DNA from: Gammaproteobacteria bacterium
GTDB lineage: Bacteria > Pseudomonadota > Gammaproteobacteria > Steroidobacterales > Steroidobacteraceae
DNA: 43,447 bases
NCBI GenBank assembly: GCA_028293745.1
Contig: JAQGOF010000233.1
Location: 1-43,447, forward strand
Direction: 5' to 3'
Positions 1 through 9,303 of this stretch are shown here, piece after piece (position 1 is the stretch's first letter; each line of letters opens with the position of its first letter). A program made the translations under genes and the position numbers. The notes beneath the pieces are model-generated. The model worked only from the letters and a program-made list of their open reading frames with translations, did no database searches and was not told the DNA's origin.

Positions 1-410
1 GATTCCCGGTAATGCTCGGTACGTCCGGGAATGTTGACGTCGAAAAGGTGGATCTTGTCGTACCGGGCAGCTCGCTTGCCGTCGGCGTCGTACACCACAG
101 AAGCGGCAGCCACGCGTCCGTCGTCACCCGCTCGCAGAGGAATGGTCCCTCCAACGATCCACATGTGCAGCCTGCTGGCCGTCGCGGCGAGAAAGTCCTG
201 TATGGGCCCGGCGCCTTCGGATTCCCCGATCGCGCGCTTGTCCGCGTCCCGCAATCCCATGAAAGCAAAATTTTCAGGCAATACGGCCAGCCGGGCGCCC
301 GCTCGAGCGGCGTCTTCCAGCAGAGGCTGAGCCTGCTCGAGGTTTGCGGTGACGTCCGGTCCGGAGGTCATTTGGATCGCGGCAATGCCAGTCATGGTCA
401 AAGAAGTCAT
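1..410 (-). CDS. Carbon-nitrogen hydrolase (nitrilase superfamily), 3' end cut off by window edge
   Basis: About 136 N-terminal residues are visible. They begin MTSLTMTGIAAIQMTS and continue with the typical first half of a nitrilase-fold hydrolase: catalytic Glu in LPENFAFMG (near residue 47) and catalytic Lys in RYDKIHLFDV (near 120). The catalytic Cys would lie beyond the window. Family members hydrolyse C-N bonds of amides; close relatives in this position are usually Nit/omega-amidase-like proteins, but the exact substrate cannot be read here. The ATG at 410 is chosen; an in-frame ATG at 395 is equally possible and gives the more typical N-terminus. The gene lies 38 bases after yhdP on the same strand, and rng-yhdP-nitrilase(-tldD) is a common gammaproteobacterial order. 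Confidence 0.9.
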   Translation of the reverse strand, partial: MTSLTMTGIAAIQMTSGPDVTANLEQAQPLLEDAARAGARLAVLPENFAFMGLRDADKRAIGESEGAGPIQDFLAATASRLHMWIVGGTIPLRAGDDGRVAAASVVYDADGKRAARYDKIHLFDVNIPGRTEHYRE

Positions 411-448
411 GCTCAAAAATGTACAGCAAGGCGCGTAAGCGCGGTCGA

Positions 449-3400
449 TCAGTTCGCAGTCACTACCATCGGGTCATCCCACGAGCCTTGCAAGCGGAGG
501 ACGGCTTGGGAGCGGTCCTGCGCCCCGCTGCCGGCGAAGAGGTCCCGCAATGAGAGCCATGCGGCTGCAACCCTGGGCGTAGCGCCGAAGCGGCGGACGG
601 CCGCCGGCAAGCGCTCCTCCCCACGGAGCACCCACACCTGCTGATCATAGTCGCGGGAGACCATGCCAACCCGCCCCCGCATCAGAATTTCCGCGTCGCC
701 GTCAAAATGCAGGTTCGAGGTCGTGGCCTGTCCGTCATGCAGCTCGAAGTCCGCTTCGAGACGCGCGAAGTGCAGCTCACGCTGTTCCTTCGTGAGGGAT
801 GCCGCGGCGGCTCCTGGGACATCCAGCCCGCTGACCAGCGCTGGCACCGCGAGGAGCCCAAAGGCGTGGGTGTCCTCCGCGCCGGTGTCCGCGTCGCGCC
901 GCGACCCATGCAGGCTGCCATCGGCAAGCCGCATGCTGAGCGTCCCATGCAAGCTCGCAAGCCAGGGATCATCCGCCGTCGGATGCCATTCCACATCGCC
1001 TTTGAGCGATGCCGCGCTCGCCGCCACATCGGGCGTGAACCCGAAATCCGCAAGCGTTGCGGCGGCATCGCTGCTATCCATCACGAAACTCAATCGACAT
1101 GCCGGCATCGCGGTCTGACAGCGCAACACTCCATGCGCATCCTGGGTGCCATTGACCAGGCGCGCGTCGTCCATGACCACGACCTTGTCCTCGCTTGACA
1201 GGTTCGCCGTCAGCCGCCCCAGCGACCGGCCTCGCCAATTCAACTCATCCACTGACAGCGATGCGGTCGGCGCCAAGGCTGCAATCAGCCCGATTCCCTC
1301 GCTGGGCAGCGTACCGTCGGGCAAATCGAGCCTGGTGAGATGAAGTTCTGCCGGCTGCGCTTCGTTCGTGGTGCCGCGGCCCTGCGTCGCGCCTGGCGGT
1401 GTTGGCCAGCGAGCCATGCCCGCAACCGCGGCAGAATCGATCAGTAGATCGGTACCGGCGCCGGTGCGCTCAGCTTGCAGGGAAACCTCGTTGAAGCGCC
1501 GCCCCGCCACTAACATTTCGTCGGCAACCATTTGCGCGCGGATCGTCGGGAGCGAATCGCGACGCAACCGCGTCCACGCTACGGCATACGCGGGCAGATC
1601 GAGCTGGCTGACCCGTCCGCGAACCAACACGACCGGCTCCGAAGGCAGAGTTGGCGCAGCCGTGCCGAAACGCACGGCCCCCCTGTCTACGGCCCACCCC
1701 GCATCCTGCCTTCTGCTGAGAGTGAACAAGCTGCGCACGCGCTCGCCGAGATTTGCGCGCAGCTGCGCGGAATCGTTCGCGCCGGTCACCTCCAGATGCA
1801 CTGGCAGCACGGCAGCGGATCGTTTCGCGAATGGCTCCGGCAGCGAGCTCGCTACACCGAGCAGGTTCGAGTCTGCGCGCATGCGCCATCGGGGCGCCTG
1901 AGTGTCATTGGCTTGCACGTACGCCAACTCGCCGGTCCACTCTGTATTTCCCGAAACGGTGCCGGTTGCATTCGCAAGAGTGGCAAGCCGCTCAGCCCTC
2001 AGCGATCCTTGTGCCTGAACAGCCAGCACCCGCGCATTTTTCTCGCGGCGCTCGCCGACACGGAGCGTCACCGGACCGCCAAGCCACGAACCGGTGAGTG
2101 TCGATCGCTTCAGGCGTCCCGAGTCGAACACGAAAGAGCCCGTGACGCCTTCCAACGGGGGCAAGCCTGAGACCGCCTGCACGGTGGCGCCGTCAATGAA
2201 CGTGGAGACGCGCGCAAGCACCTGGGGGTGGTGAACGTCCACGGCGGGACTTGCCGGCACCGAAACATTGAAATCGAACGAGGCGTCGCCGCTCGCATCG
2301 ACGTCTCGCATGTCAGGTATGTATTCCTGCAAGCCCGGATGATCGTGGACCCATGCAATGGCATCTTCCAAACGACCGTTGACGTGCCCCGTCAATCGCG
2401 TCGCACTTGCACCGTCAGCAGCCCACTGTGCTTTGGCTGTTGCCAGTTGGAAGGGTCCCGCGTGTCCCGACTCGATCGTTGCCTGAATCCGTGCACCCCG
2501 CCATTCGACGTGCGCATCGATCTCCTCGGCATCGGGCCAGAGATCTCCGCCAGACAGAACCGCGCGCCGCAGTATCAGTGAGCCAGTGAAACTGTCACCG
2601 CCACCGTCGAAAGGCAACTTGCTGATGGGCCCGTGGAGGCCAAAGTCAGCGTTCTGGATTCGGCCGGCGGTCAGCCGTGAAGCGGCAGCGCCAAAGGCCT
2701 GTGCGGTATTTTCGCCGAGGAGCCGCATGACCAACGGAATATCGGCACCGACGAGTTTGCCCGTCGCCGCGATACGCGGGTCGACGGGATCATCCTGCAG
2801 CGATCCGCTCAAACTCAGGCTGGCGCGCTGGTGCTCCAGCAGGAACTCGTCCGTTGCAATCTGCCACCCGTCGTGACCACTGCTGACGCGCAGCGTGGAG
2901 GCAACGTGCACGTCGGCCAACGGCTGCTGCTGGGATTGCGCCAGCTCCAGCCGCGCGGTGCGCGACTGAACATCGATGGTCAGCTTACTTTCGGTTCCGG
3001 AAATGCGGGCGCCAAGGCCGCTGAGAGTGAAATCCTTCGATCGCGGCACGAGCGCGACATCATCCAAGCGCGCGGACGTCTGTAGTCTCTGTCCTTCCGG
3101 ACGCCCGGATGCCCAATCGAATGCCACATTGCGCGCGGTTCCGTCGAGCTGGATACCTGCAAGGTCGAAGTGCGGCGCCAACCATCTCGCCACTGCAAGG
3201 ACCGATTCCAACGGCGCCTGTTCCAGATTGCCACGGACCCAGCGGCCCGGCGCTGCGGCAGGCACAGCAGAGTCACCAGTGTCGAGTGTCAGGGAAGCCA
3301 GCCGTTCCCCCTTCACCAGGTCCAGAGAGTCAACGCGAACCCGCCAACCAGAGCCCAGGCGCGTCGCCCGCCAGTCACCGCGGAGCCGATCCATCACCAA

Positions 3401-4432
3401 CAGGTTGGGCCGTGGGGCTGCGAAGCCGCCGGCCGTGAGGTCACCTGCCGCGGAACCACCGGCCACGCCGCCACCGACCGCGGGGCCAGTCGCCGGCCCA
3501 TCGAACACCAACCCACCCGCACGAACGTTCCCGTCCGCCTTGACGAGCCGCCCGTGCTCGAAATTCAAATCCACGGTCAGGTCGCCATTGCCACCCCGGG
3601 GCAGATAGCGCGCGAGATCAGGCAATGCGGCGAGAAAATCCCGGCAGCCTGGAAACAACAGGCGCCGCGCCTCGACGCGCAGCGTCCCCCGCAGCTCAGC
3701 AGGTTTGCCAAGATCACCAGTCAGGCCCAACGTAATGCGCGCGCTGCGCCCCACCCGGTCGGGCAAGAACACGAGACCGGCGACGCTCCACTCGTCATCG
3801 GATCGGCGAAGCGACGCGCGGCGTATTTGCACATTATTGAACAGATTCGCGCCGCCCCCCGCTTGAGGGAGCCGCAGCGTGCCGCCCTCAATGTCGATGC
3901 GACCGCCGCGCCAGCGCTGCAACACTGCCACGCGCCCGATTGCCGACGAGTCAGCGGAAGCGGAACTCCCGCTAGCGCCGTGCGCAGTGCCGTGCGCGGC
4001 TGCAACTCCAACACCGCGGCGCCCACCAACCCCCGAAAAATCAATCTCGGGCGCAATGAGCTCAATGCGCCCCGCCTCAGGGTGGCCGCTCCTGAGCGTT
4101 CGCCAGGCATCAAACCCCACGACCAGCTCCGGAGCACGCAACAGCACCTCCGCACTGCCGGGCTCGTCCAGCTCAACCTGCCGAAACACTGCCTCGGGGC
4201 CGTACCAACCCCAGCGCAGTCCAAGCTCGGTGAAACGAACATCCAGCCCGGTCTGCACACGCACGAGATGCTCGAGCGCAGCGCGATGTTGCGGTATCCG
4301 GGCGCGCGCCAGCTCGTATGCGAACAGCATGAGCACGAAGACGACGGCCACACCCAGAGTGCCCAGCAGGGCAACCCGCAGCCAGCTCTGGGACAGAGCG
4401 GCAGATTTGGGGACGGCCAGGCCCGCAGCCAT
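449..4432 (-). CDS. yhdP: YhdP-family AsmA-like envelope protein
   Basis: 1327 residues with one N-terminal transmembrane helix (about residues 17-40) and a very long periplasmic part rich in short beta-strands, as in the AsmA/TamB/YhdP group of bridge-like proteins. In E. coli, YhdP takes part in moving phospholipid between inner and outer membranes; that role is inferred here. The size matches the family (about 1266 in E. coli). The C-terminal part, with an RG-VGMVSRDYDQQVWV stretch, resembles the AsmA-like C-terminal domain. It follows rng by 19 bases and precedes the nitrilase gene, the conserved order. A short Gly/Ala-rich stretch near residues 310-335 is low-complexity. Confidence 0.92.
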   Translation of the reverse strand: MAAGLAVPKSAALSQSWLRVALLGTLGVAVVFVLMLFAYELARARIPQHRAALEHLVRVQTGLDVRFTELGLRWGWYGPEAVFRQVELDEPGSAEVLLRAPELVVGFDAWRTLRSGHPEAGRIELIAPEIDFSGVGGRRGVGVAAAHGTAHGASGSSASADSSAIGRVAVLQRWRGGRIDIEGGTLRLPQAGGGANLFNNVQIRRASLRRSDDEWSVAGLVFLPDRVGRSARITLGLTGDLGKPAELRGTLRVEARRLLFPGCRDFLAALPDLARYLPRGGNGDLTVDLNFEHGRLVKADGNVRAGGLVFDGPATGPAVGGGVAGGSAAGDLTAGGFAAPRPNLLVMDRLRGDWRATRLGSGWRVRVDSLDLVKGERLASLTLDTGDSAVPAAAPGRWVRGNLEQAPLESVLAVARWLAPHFDLAGIQLDGTARNVAFDWASGRPEGQRLQTSARLDDVALVPRSKDFTLSGLGARISGTESKLTIDVQSRTARLELAQSQQQPLADVHVASTLRVSSGHDGWQIATDEFLLEHQRASLSLSGSLQDDPVDPRIAATGKLVGADIPLVMRLLGENTAQAFGAAASRLTAGRIQNADFGLHGPISKLPFDGGGDSFTGSLILRRAVLSGGDLWPDAEEIDAHVEWRGARIQATIESGHAGPFQLATAKAQWAADGASATRLTGHVNGRLEDAIAWVHDHPGLQEYIPDMRDVDASGDASFDFNVSVPASPAVDVHHPQVLARVSTFIDGATVQAVSGLPPLEGVTGSFVFDSGRLKRSTLTGSWLGGPVTLRVGERREKNARVLAVQAQGSLRAERLATLANATGTVSGNTEWTGELAYVQANDTQAPRWRMRADSNLLGVASSLPEPFAKRSAAVLPVHLEVTGANDSAQLRANLGERVRSLFTLSRRQDAGWAVDRGAVRFGTAAPTLPSEPVVLVRGRVSQLDLPAYAVAWTRLRRDSLPTIRAQMVADEMLVAGRRFNEVSLQAERTGAGTDLLIDSAAVAGMARWPTPPGATQGRGTTNEAQPAELHLTRLDLPDGTLPSEGIGLIAALAPTASLSVDELNWRGRSLGRLTANLSSEDKVVVMDDARLVNGTQDAHGVLRCQTAMPACRLSFVMDSSDAAATLADFGFTPDVAASAASLKGDVEWHPTADDPWLASLHGTLSMRLADGSLHGSRRDADTGAEDTHAFGLLAVPALVSGLDVPGAAAASLTKEQRELHFARLEADFELHDGQATTSNLHFDGDAEILMRGRVGMVSRDYDQQVWVLRGEERLPAAVRRFGATPRVAAAWLSLRDLFAGSGAQDRSQAVLRLQGSWDDPMVVTAN

Positions 4433-4451
4433 CGCAAAATCCTCTAAAAGA

Positions 4452-5918
4452 CTAGATCAGCACTACGTCGTACTGATCCACTCCATATAACGCCTCTACC
4501 TGCATGCGGATCGGCCGGCCGACCTGAGCCTCGAGCTCAGCCAGCGTCGGCGACTCGTCCTCGAGCAGGCGATCCACGACATCCTGATGAGCCAGTATCA
4601 GCAGCTCCCGGCTGGCAAACTGCCGGCTTTGTCGCACAATTTCGCGAAAGATCTCGTTGCATACGGTCTCCGCGGACTTGACGAAGCCGCGCCCCTCACA
4701 CGTCGGACAGGCAACGCACAGCAGATGTTCCAGGCTCTCCCGCGTGCGCTTGCGAGTCATCTCGACGAGGCCCAGCGGCGACAGGCTCACGATGTGAGTC
4801 TGTGCCCGGTCGCCCGACAGTGCGCGCTCCAACGCTGCGAGCACCTGGCGCCGATGCGCTTCGTCGTGCATGTCGATGAAGTCGATGATGATGATCCCGC
4901 CCAGGTTGCGCAGCCGCAGTTGCCGCGCAATGGTGACCGCCGCCTCGAGGTTGGTACGGAAGATCGTCTCCTCGAGATTGCGGTGACCGACATACGCGCC
5001 GGTGTTGACATCGATGGTCGTCATGGCCTCGGTCTGATCGATGACCAGGTGGCCGCCGGATTTCAAGGTCACCTTGCGGTCGAGCGCCTTGGCAATCTCC
5101 TCCTCGATGCCATGCAGGTCGAATATCGGCCGCGGGCCGCCATACAACTCGATGCGGGTGGCCGCATCCGGCATGAAAGCCGCCGCGAACTCAACCATAT
5201 CGGCATGCTCGCGCGCTGAATCAACCAGCACGCGGCTCACTCCACGAGACAACTCGTCGCGCAGCACACGCAGCGCGAGTGGAAGATCCGCGTGCACGAT
5301 CCCGCCAGGCTGGGTCTCGAGTGCCTTGACGCGCACGTGACGCCAGAGCTTGTCGAGATACACCATGTCCTCGCGCAGACTATCAACCGACACTCCCTGA
5401 GAAGCCGTCCGCAATATATAACCGCCCTCGGAATCGGGCGTTATGAAACCCGCAACCGCGTCCTTCAAGCGCTGGCGCTCGGTCTCGTCGTCGATCCGGG
5501 CTGACACGCCGATGCCCTCACCCCGAGGCATGTAGACGAGATAGCGCGAAGGCAGCGCAATGAAAGTCGTCAGGCGCGCGCCCTTTGTTCCAAGCGGGTC
5601 CTTGATGACCTGCACGAGAATATCGTCGCCGGGACTGACCAGCCGCCGGATGTCCTCGACGGGCGGCAGAACGATGGTGTCGTCGTTCGGAGCGTTGGCG
5701 ATGTCAGCGACGTGGAGAAAAGCGGTTCGCTCCAATCCGATCTCGACGAATGCCGCCTGCATGCCGGGCAGTACGCGCGATACGCGCCCCTTGTACAGAT
5801 TGCTGACGAGACCGCGCCGGCTCGTCCGCTCGACGTAGATCTCCTGCAACACTCCGTTCTCGACGACTGCAGCGCGCGTTTCGCGCGGCGCCACGTTGAC
5901 GAGAATCTCTATGCTCAA
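4452..5918 (-). CDS. rng: Ribonuclease G
   Basis: 488 residues, almost identical in length to E. coli RNase G (489). RNase G is a 5'-end-sensing endoribonuclease that matures the 16S rRNA 5' end and turns over some mRNAs. Visible features are the N-terminal MSIEILVN start, an S1-like region with LYKGRVSRVLPGMQAAFV, the catalytic Asp region TIDVNTGAYVG, the IIIIDFIDM motif with the second metal-binding Asp, and the zinc-link Cys pair in CPTCEGRG. The ATG overlaps the maf stop by four bases (ATGA), so the two are probably co-translated. It lacks the long C-terminal scaffold of RNase E. Confidence 0.96.
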   Translation of the reverse strand: MSIEILVNVAPRETRAAVVENGVLQEIYVERTSRRGLVSNLYKGRVSRVLPGMQAAFVEIGLERTAFLHVADIANAPNDDTIVLPPVEDIRRLVSPGDDILVQVIKDPLGTKGARLTTFIALPSRYLVYMPRGEGIGVSARIDDETERQRLKDAVAGFITPDSEGGYILRTASQGVSVDSLREDMVYLDKLWRHVRVKALETQPGGIVHADLPLALRVLRDELSRGVSRVLVDSAREHADMVEFAAAFMPDAATRIELYGGPRPIFDLHGIEEEIAKALDRKVTLKSGGHLVIDQTEAMTTIDVNTGAYVGHRNLEETIFRTNLEAAVTIARQLRLRNLGGIIIIDFIDMHDEAHRRQVLAALERALSGDRAQTHIVSLSPLGLVEMTRKRTRESLEHLLCVACPTCEGRGFVKSAETVCNEIFREIVRQSRQFASRELLILAHQDVVDRLLEDESPTLAELEAQVGRPIRMQVEALYGVDQYDVVLI

Positions 5919-6532
5919 GCGCGCTCCCCGCTACGGCCAGCGCCCCAGTATGCAATGCCCGCCGCCCGCAACAGCTCCGCCGTTTCGAACAGCGGCAAAC
6001 CCATCACGCCGGAATAACTGCCGCTCAGCGATTCAATGAATACGGCGCCGAGCCCCTGGATTGCGTATCCGCCTGCCTTGTCGCGTGGCTCGCCCGTTTC
6101 CCAATAAGCCAGGCATTCTTCCCGCGAAACCGTCCGGAACCGCACCGTGCTCGCGCTCAGTCTTTCGACGACGCCGTGCGAATCTGCCAGAGCGACCGCG
6201 GTCAACACTTCATGCGCGCGCCCTGATAACTCGCCGAGCATATGTATCGCCTCCACCTGATCGCGAGGCTTGCCGAATACCTGTTCACCGACGACAACCG
6301 TCGTGTCTGCTGCGAGCACGGGCAGCTTCTGACCACCCCGCCGGATCGCAAGCGCCTTCTCCCGAGCGAGCCGGGCGACGTAGTCGCGTGGAGTCTCTCC
6401 AGGCAGAAATGTTTCGTCGATATCCGCGCCCACAACCACGTGCGGCACGCCAATCTGTGCCAGAAGCTCCCGCCGCCGCGGCGAGACCGAGGCGAGACAT
6501 AGCATGGGATTGGTCGAGTCCATGGGGAGCAT
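5915..6532 (-). CDS. maf: Maf-like nucleotide pyrophosphatase
   Basis: 205 residues from the ATG at 6532. Maf proteins hydrolyse nucleoside triphosphates, often dTTP/UTP or modified nucleotides, and are thought to clean the nucleotide pool. The family signature LASVSPRRRELL is at residues 13-24, the catalytic Asp is in AADTTVVV, and the C-terminal GGYAIQGLGAVFI motif is intact. The reading frame is open further upstream, but that part lies inside rlmH and has no Maf character. The rlmH TGA and this ATG share one base (TGATG). An ATG three codons later is an alternative start. Substrate class (YhdE-like or YceF-like) is not decided; rng adjacency favours the YhdE type. Confidence 0.93.
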   Translation of the reverse strand: MLPMDSTNPMLCLASVSPRRRELLAQIGVPHVVVGADIDETFLPGETPRDYVARLAREKALAIRRGGQKLPVLAADTTVVVGEQVFGKPRDQVEAIHMLGELSGRAHEVLTAVALADSHGVVERLSASTVRFRTVSREECLAYWETGEPRDKAGGYAIQGLGAVFIESLSGSYSGVMGLPLFETAELLRAAGIAYWGAGRSGERA

Positions 6533-7005
6533 CAGTCCCGATGATACGGGTGATTCGACAACACGCCATGAGCGCGATAGAGCTGCTCGGCCAACAGGAC
6601 CCTCACCAGCGCGTGCGGAAACGTCAGGCGCGACAAGGACCACTTGAAATCGCATCGCTGCAGCACATCCGCGGCGAAGCCATCCGGTCCCCCAATCAGA
6701 AAGGTCAGATCGCGGCCGTCCTGCAGGCGCGCGGCCAGCCACGAGGCCAGCTCGCGGGTCGTCATCTCCGTCCCGCGCTCGTCGAGCGCGACGACATATT
6801 CACCGGGCCGTACGGCCGCAAGGAGTCGCTGACCCTCGGTCTCGATGGCTTTGGCAGGCGGCTGCCCGGCCGTGCGCGGCCCCGCCGCGATTTCGGTGAA
6901 GGAGATCTTCAGCGCGGGGCTGAGCCGAGTGATGTAATCGTCGAAGGGCTCGCGAACCCACTTCGGCATGCGGGAGCCGACAGCGATGATTCGCACGCGA
7001 CCCAT
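6532..7005 (-). CDS. rlmH: 23S rRNA (pseudouridine1915-N3)-methyltransferase RlmH
   Basis: 157 residues, the normal length for RlmH, a small SPOUT methyltransferase that methylates pseudouridine 1915 in helix 69 of 23S rRNA. It begins MGRVRIIAVGSRMPKWV. The knotted SAM-binding region is visible as LTFLIGGPDGF, followed by the conserved C-terminal LSRLTFPHALVRVLLAEQLYRA pattern (shown here only in outline). It follows rsfS after 66 bases, the nearly universal rsfS-rlmH order, and is coupled to maf by a TGATG overlap. Confidence 0.97.
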   Translation of the reverse strand: MGRVRIIAVGSRMPKWVREPFDDYITRLSPALKISFTEIAAGPRTAGQPPAKAIETEGQRLLAAVRPGEYVVALDERGTEMTTRELASWLAARLQDGRDLTFLIGGPDGFAADVLQRCDFKWSLSRLTFPHALVRVLLAEQLYRAHGVLSNHPYHRD

Positions 7006-7071
7006 CCGCTAGCCCGCCCTGCCAATCATGGCCGATTGCCCATCGGCGGGCCAATCAGGGCGGATCGCGAA

Positions 7072-7497
7072 TCAGGACGGCTGCCGTCCTCGCTTGACCG
7101 GGCGCGGTACCTGGACTGGGGCGGCAGGGGTTTCGGTCCCGTTGTCCCACAGCCGCTCGAGTCCGTAAAACTCGCGCACCCGGGGCAACATGACGTGGAC
7201 GATGATGTCCTGCAGATCGACGAGGACCCATTCGCCATCGCGCTCGCCCTCTTTGCCAAGCGGGCGGAAACCCGATTCCTTGGCTTTTTCAACGACGCGA
7301 TCGGCGATGGACTTGACGTGCCGGTCAGAGTTGCCGGACGCAATGATCATGGTGTCGGCTATATCGGTCAGCCCTCGTACATCCAGCACCTTCACGTTGA
7401 CGGCTTTCATATCGTCGAGCGCAGCCGTTACGACGTCCTGCAACGGGGAAGCGCGCTCTGGCTCCGGGGAGCGGCGCGGGCGTGTGCGGGTGATCAT
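7072..7497 (-). CDS. rsfS: Ribosome silencing factor RsfS
   Basis: 141 residues from the ATG at 7497. RsfS binds uL14 of the 50S subunit and prevents subunit joining when nutrients are scarce. Conserved family stretches are visible: VTAALDDMKAVNVKVLDVRG, DTMIIASGNSDRHVKSIAD and WVLVDLQDIIVHVML. The tail after FYGLERLW is a basic/Pro-rich extension. A TTG at 7539 would add 14 residues, but no family-like sequence lies there. AGGAGA stands about 14 bases before the ATG, a rather long spacing, so the start is moderately certain. It lies between nadD and rlmH as usual. Confidence 0.94.
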   Translation of the reverse strand: MITRTRPRRSPEPERASPLQDVVTAALDDMKAVNVKVLDVRGLTDIADTMIIASGNSDRHVKSIADRVVEKAKESGFRPLGKEGERDGEWVLVDLQDIIVHVMLPRVREFYGLERLWDNGTETPAAPVQVPRPVKRGRQPS

Positions 7498-7545
7498 GTG
7501 TTTAAGTGATTTCTCCTGACCAGTAGTTGAACCAGGCAATGCTCC

Positions 7546-8193
7546 TCAGCGTTGACGGGGAGCATAGCACCTCGTCTCGCGGATAATCTGTCGGACTTCC
7601 TCGGGAACGAGATACTGCGGATCCCGTCCGGCAATGATCAGCTGGCGAAGTTCCGTAGACGAAATCTCGAGCTGTGTCACGGCATGCACATATATGCGGC
7701 CGCTCGGATTCTGGTGCAAGTCACGAATCGTGCCCGTGCCGTGGTCCACCATGACCTCGCCCAGCGGACCCATGGTGGGCGCCTTCCAGCCCGGGCGGTG
7801 GGCCACGACGATGTGCGCAAGCTTGAGCAGCTCCCGCCAGCGGTGCCAATTGGGCAGGCCGAGGAAGGCATCCATGCCGAGCAGAAGGCAGAGTGAGCGG
7901 TCGGGAAACTCATTGCGCACTTCGGTGAGCGTATCAACAGAATATGACACACCGGTACGCCGGATCTCCCGGTCATCCACGACGAACGCCGGTTGGCTCG
8001 CGACCGCCGCCTTGACCATGGCCAGCCGCAACTCCGGCGCGGCGTAAGGCTGTTCGCGGTGCGGCGGGCTGCCGGTGGGCATGAAGCGCACCTCGCTCAG
8101 CCGCAGCTCCTGCCACAGCTCGAATGCCGTGCGCAGGTGTCCGTAGTGGATCGGATCGAACGTGCCGCCAAAAAGGCCTATGGGTTGCATCAT
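7546..8193 (-). CDS. nadD: Nicotinate-nucleotide adenylyltransferase
   Basis: 215 residues. NadD adenylates nicotinate mononucleotide to deamido-NAD in NAD synthesis. The ATP-binding GGTFDPIHYGHL motif is at residues 9-20, and the second nucleotidyltransferase motif appears as ISSTELR near the C-terminus. The ATG-ATG at 8193/8190 is chosen because the frame upstream (to 8523) only reads holA out of frame and shows no NadD character. No clear Shine-Dalgarno is visible; a strong hairpin (8211-8230) lies 17 bases upstream of the start. It is followed directly by rsfS. Confidence 0.95.
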   Translation of the reverse strand: MMQPIGLFGGTFDPIHYGHLRTAFELWQELRLSEVRFMPTGSPPHREQPYAAPELRLAMVKAAVASQPAFVVDDREIRRTGVSYSVDTLTEVRNEFPDRSLCLLLGMDAFLGLPNWHRWRELLKLAHIVVAHRPGWKAPTMGPLGEVMVDHGTGTIRDLHQNPSGRIYVHAVTQLEISSTELRQLIIAGRDPQYLVPEEVRQIIRETRCYAPRQR

Positions 8194-8210
8194 GAGCGCC
8201 TGTGTACCGG

Positions 8211-8230
8211 GGGCGCGCGTAAGCGCGCCC
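8211..8230. repeat. Perfect 8-bp hairpin between holA and nadD
   Basis: GGGCGCGC, a four-base loop (GTAA), then GCGCGCCC: an all-GC stem between the holA stop and the nadD start. No T-run follows on either strand, so it is not a standard terminator. It could attenuate or insulate nadD expression. Confidence 0.75.
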
Positions 8231-8260
8231 TTATTTGAGCACGGCCTTATTTGAGCACGG
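8229..8260. repeat. 16-bp tandem duplication covering the holA stop codon
   Basis: CCTTATTTGAGCACGG occurs twice, head to tail (8229-8244 and 8245-8260). On the minus strand the unit contains the last codons of holA and its TAA, so a spare copy of the gene end sits immediately after the real one. It looks like a slippage or replication duplication. Confidence 0.9.
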
Positions 8261-9302
8261 ATCGGGGTGCCTGCAAGGCCGGATGGCCGCAGATGTCGGC
8301 GGCCAACAAGGCCATCTCGTCCCAGGCATCGCCGAGCAACCGCCCCTTCACCATGCGGTCCGCACGTCCGGCACGAATGGCAAGCGTGGAAAAAGGAAGT
8401 CGCGACGCGCGACGCGCACCCTTCTCCAGTGCTGCCGCTTGCCGTCCCCACGCCTTCGGTCGTGACCCGGGGGCAGCCGTGACAGAGGCCCAAAGGTCGC
8501 GCACGGCCTTGGTAAGAGCCCACAATACGAGCGTCGCTTCGACCCCTTCGGCACGCAAGCCGGCCAACATGCGCAACGCACGCTCAGTGTCACCAGCCAA
8601 CACCGACTCTCCGAGCTGGAAAACGTCGAAGCGCGCGCTGTCCGCCACACTCGCCAGAATCGTGTCGGCGGTGATCTGACCCGGCTGCGCAATCAGCCGC
8701 AGCTTCTCGAGCTCCTGGTGAGCAGCCAGCAGATTTCCCTCGGTACGCTCAGCCAATAATTCGATGCCTTCGCTTGCGACATCGAGGCCCAGCCGGCGCG
8801 CGCGCGCGCGCAGCCAGGGGAGGATCCGGTCGGCATCGATCGGCCACACCTGCACCCACGCCCCGTGCGCCTCCACGGCTTTGACCCAGTTCGAATTTTG
8901 GGCATCGCGGTCCAGTCGCGGGGTCAGAATGAGAAACACCGTGTCACGGTCGTCGACCCCGAGCATGGACACCAGGGCGGCGCCGCCGGCCACGCCAGGC
9001 TTGCCGGTGGGCATCCGTATCTCGACCAGGCGGCGCGATCCGAACAACGACATATTCCCGGCCGACGCACGCACATCGTCCCAATCCGAGCCCCGCTCGA
9101 GGAAATGCACGTCGCGCTCAGTGAACCCCTTGGCGCGCGCGGCAGCACGAATAGCGTCCGCGGCCTCGCCGGCCAGCAGCGGCTCGTCCCCGGAAATGAG
9201 GTAGACGCGCAACAACTGCTGCTCGAGGTGTGCGGAAAGTGCGTCAGGGGTCAGCTTCAGGGTTTTCGTCCAGGGCTTTGGTTGCGATAGGATCGAACAC
9301 AC
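8247..9302 (-). CDS. holA: DNA polymerase III subunit delta
   Basis: About 351 residues (E. coli HolA is 343). The delta subunit opens the beta sliding clamp as part of the clamp loader. Family features are the N-terminal LKLTPDALSAHL and RVYLISGDEPLL stretches, an AAA+-like fold without a working Walker A, VFLILTPRLDR, and the all-alpha C-terminal collar domain with LALR-type helices. The start is uncertain. No ATG is available near the conserved N-terminus, so the GTG at 9302 is chosen; a CTG at 9260 just before KLTPD is another option. The chosen start is one base from the divergent ATG at 9304. Its usual partner lptE is separated by an inserted block (9304-11367). Confidence 0.93.
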   Translation of the reverse strand: MCSILSQPKPWTKTLKLTPDALSAHLEQQLLRVYLISGDEPLLAGEAADAIRAAARAKGFTERDVHFLERGSDWDDVRASAGNMSLFGSRRLVEIRMPTGKPGVAGGAALVSMLGVDDRDTVFLILTPRLDRDAQNSNWVKAVEAHGAWVQVWPIDADRILPWLRARARRLGLDVASEGIELLAERTEGNLLAAHQELEKLRLIAQPGQITADTILASVADSARFDVFQLGESVLAGDTERALRMLAGLRAEGVEATLVLWALTKAVRDLWASVTAAPGSRPKAWGRQAAALEKGARRASRLPFSTLAIRAGRADRMVKGRLLGDAWDEMALLAADICGHPALQAPRSVLK

Positions 9303-9303
9303 A

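Noticed and set aside
3170..4447. Plus-strand open frame of 425 codons opposite yhdP
   Set aside because: Composition is Arg/Pro/Gln-rich without domain character, and yhdP on the other strand is a clear gene.
6061..7509. Plus-strand open frame of 482 codons
   Set aside because: It lies opposite maf, rlmH and rsfS, all three of which are clearly recognised; it is a GC shadow.
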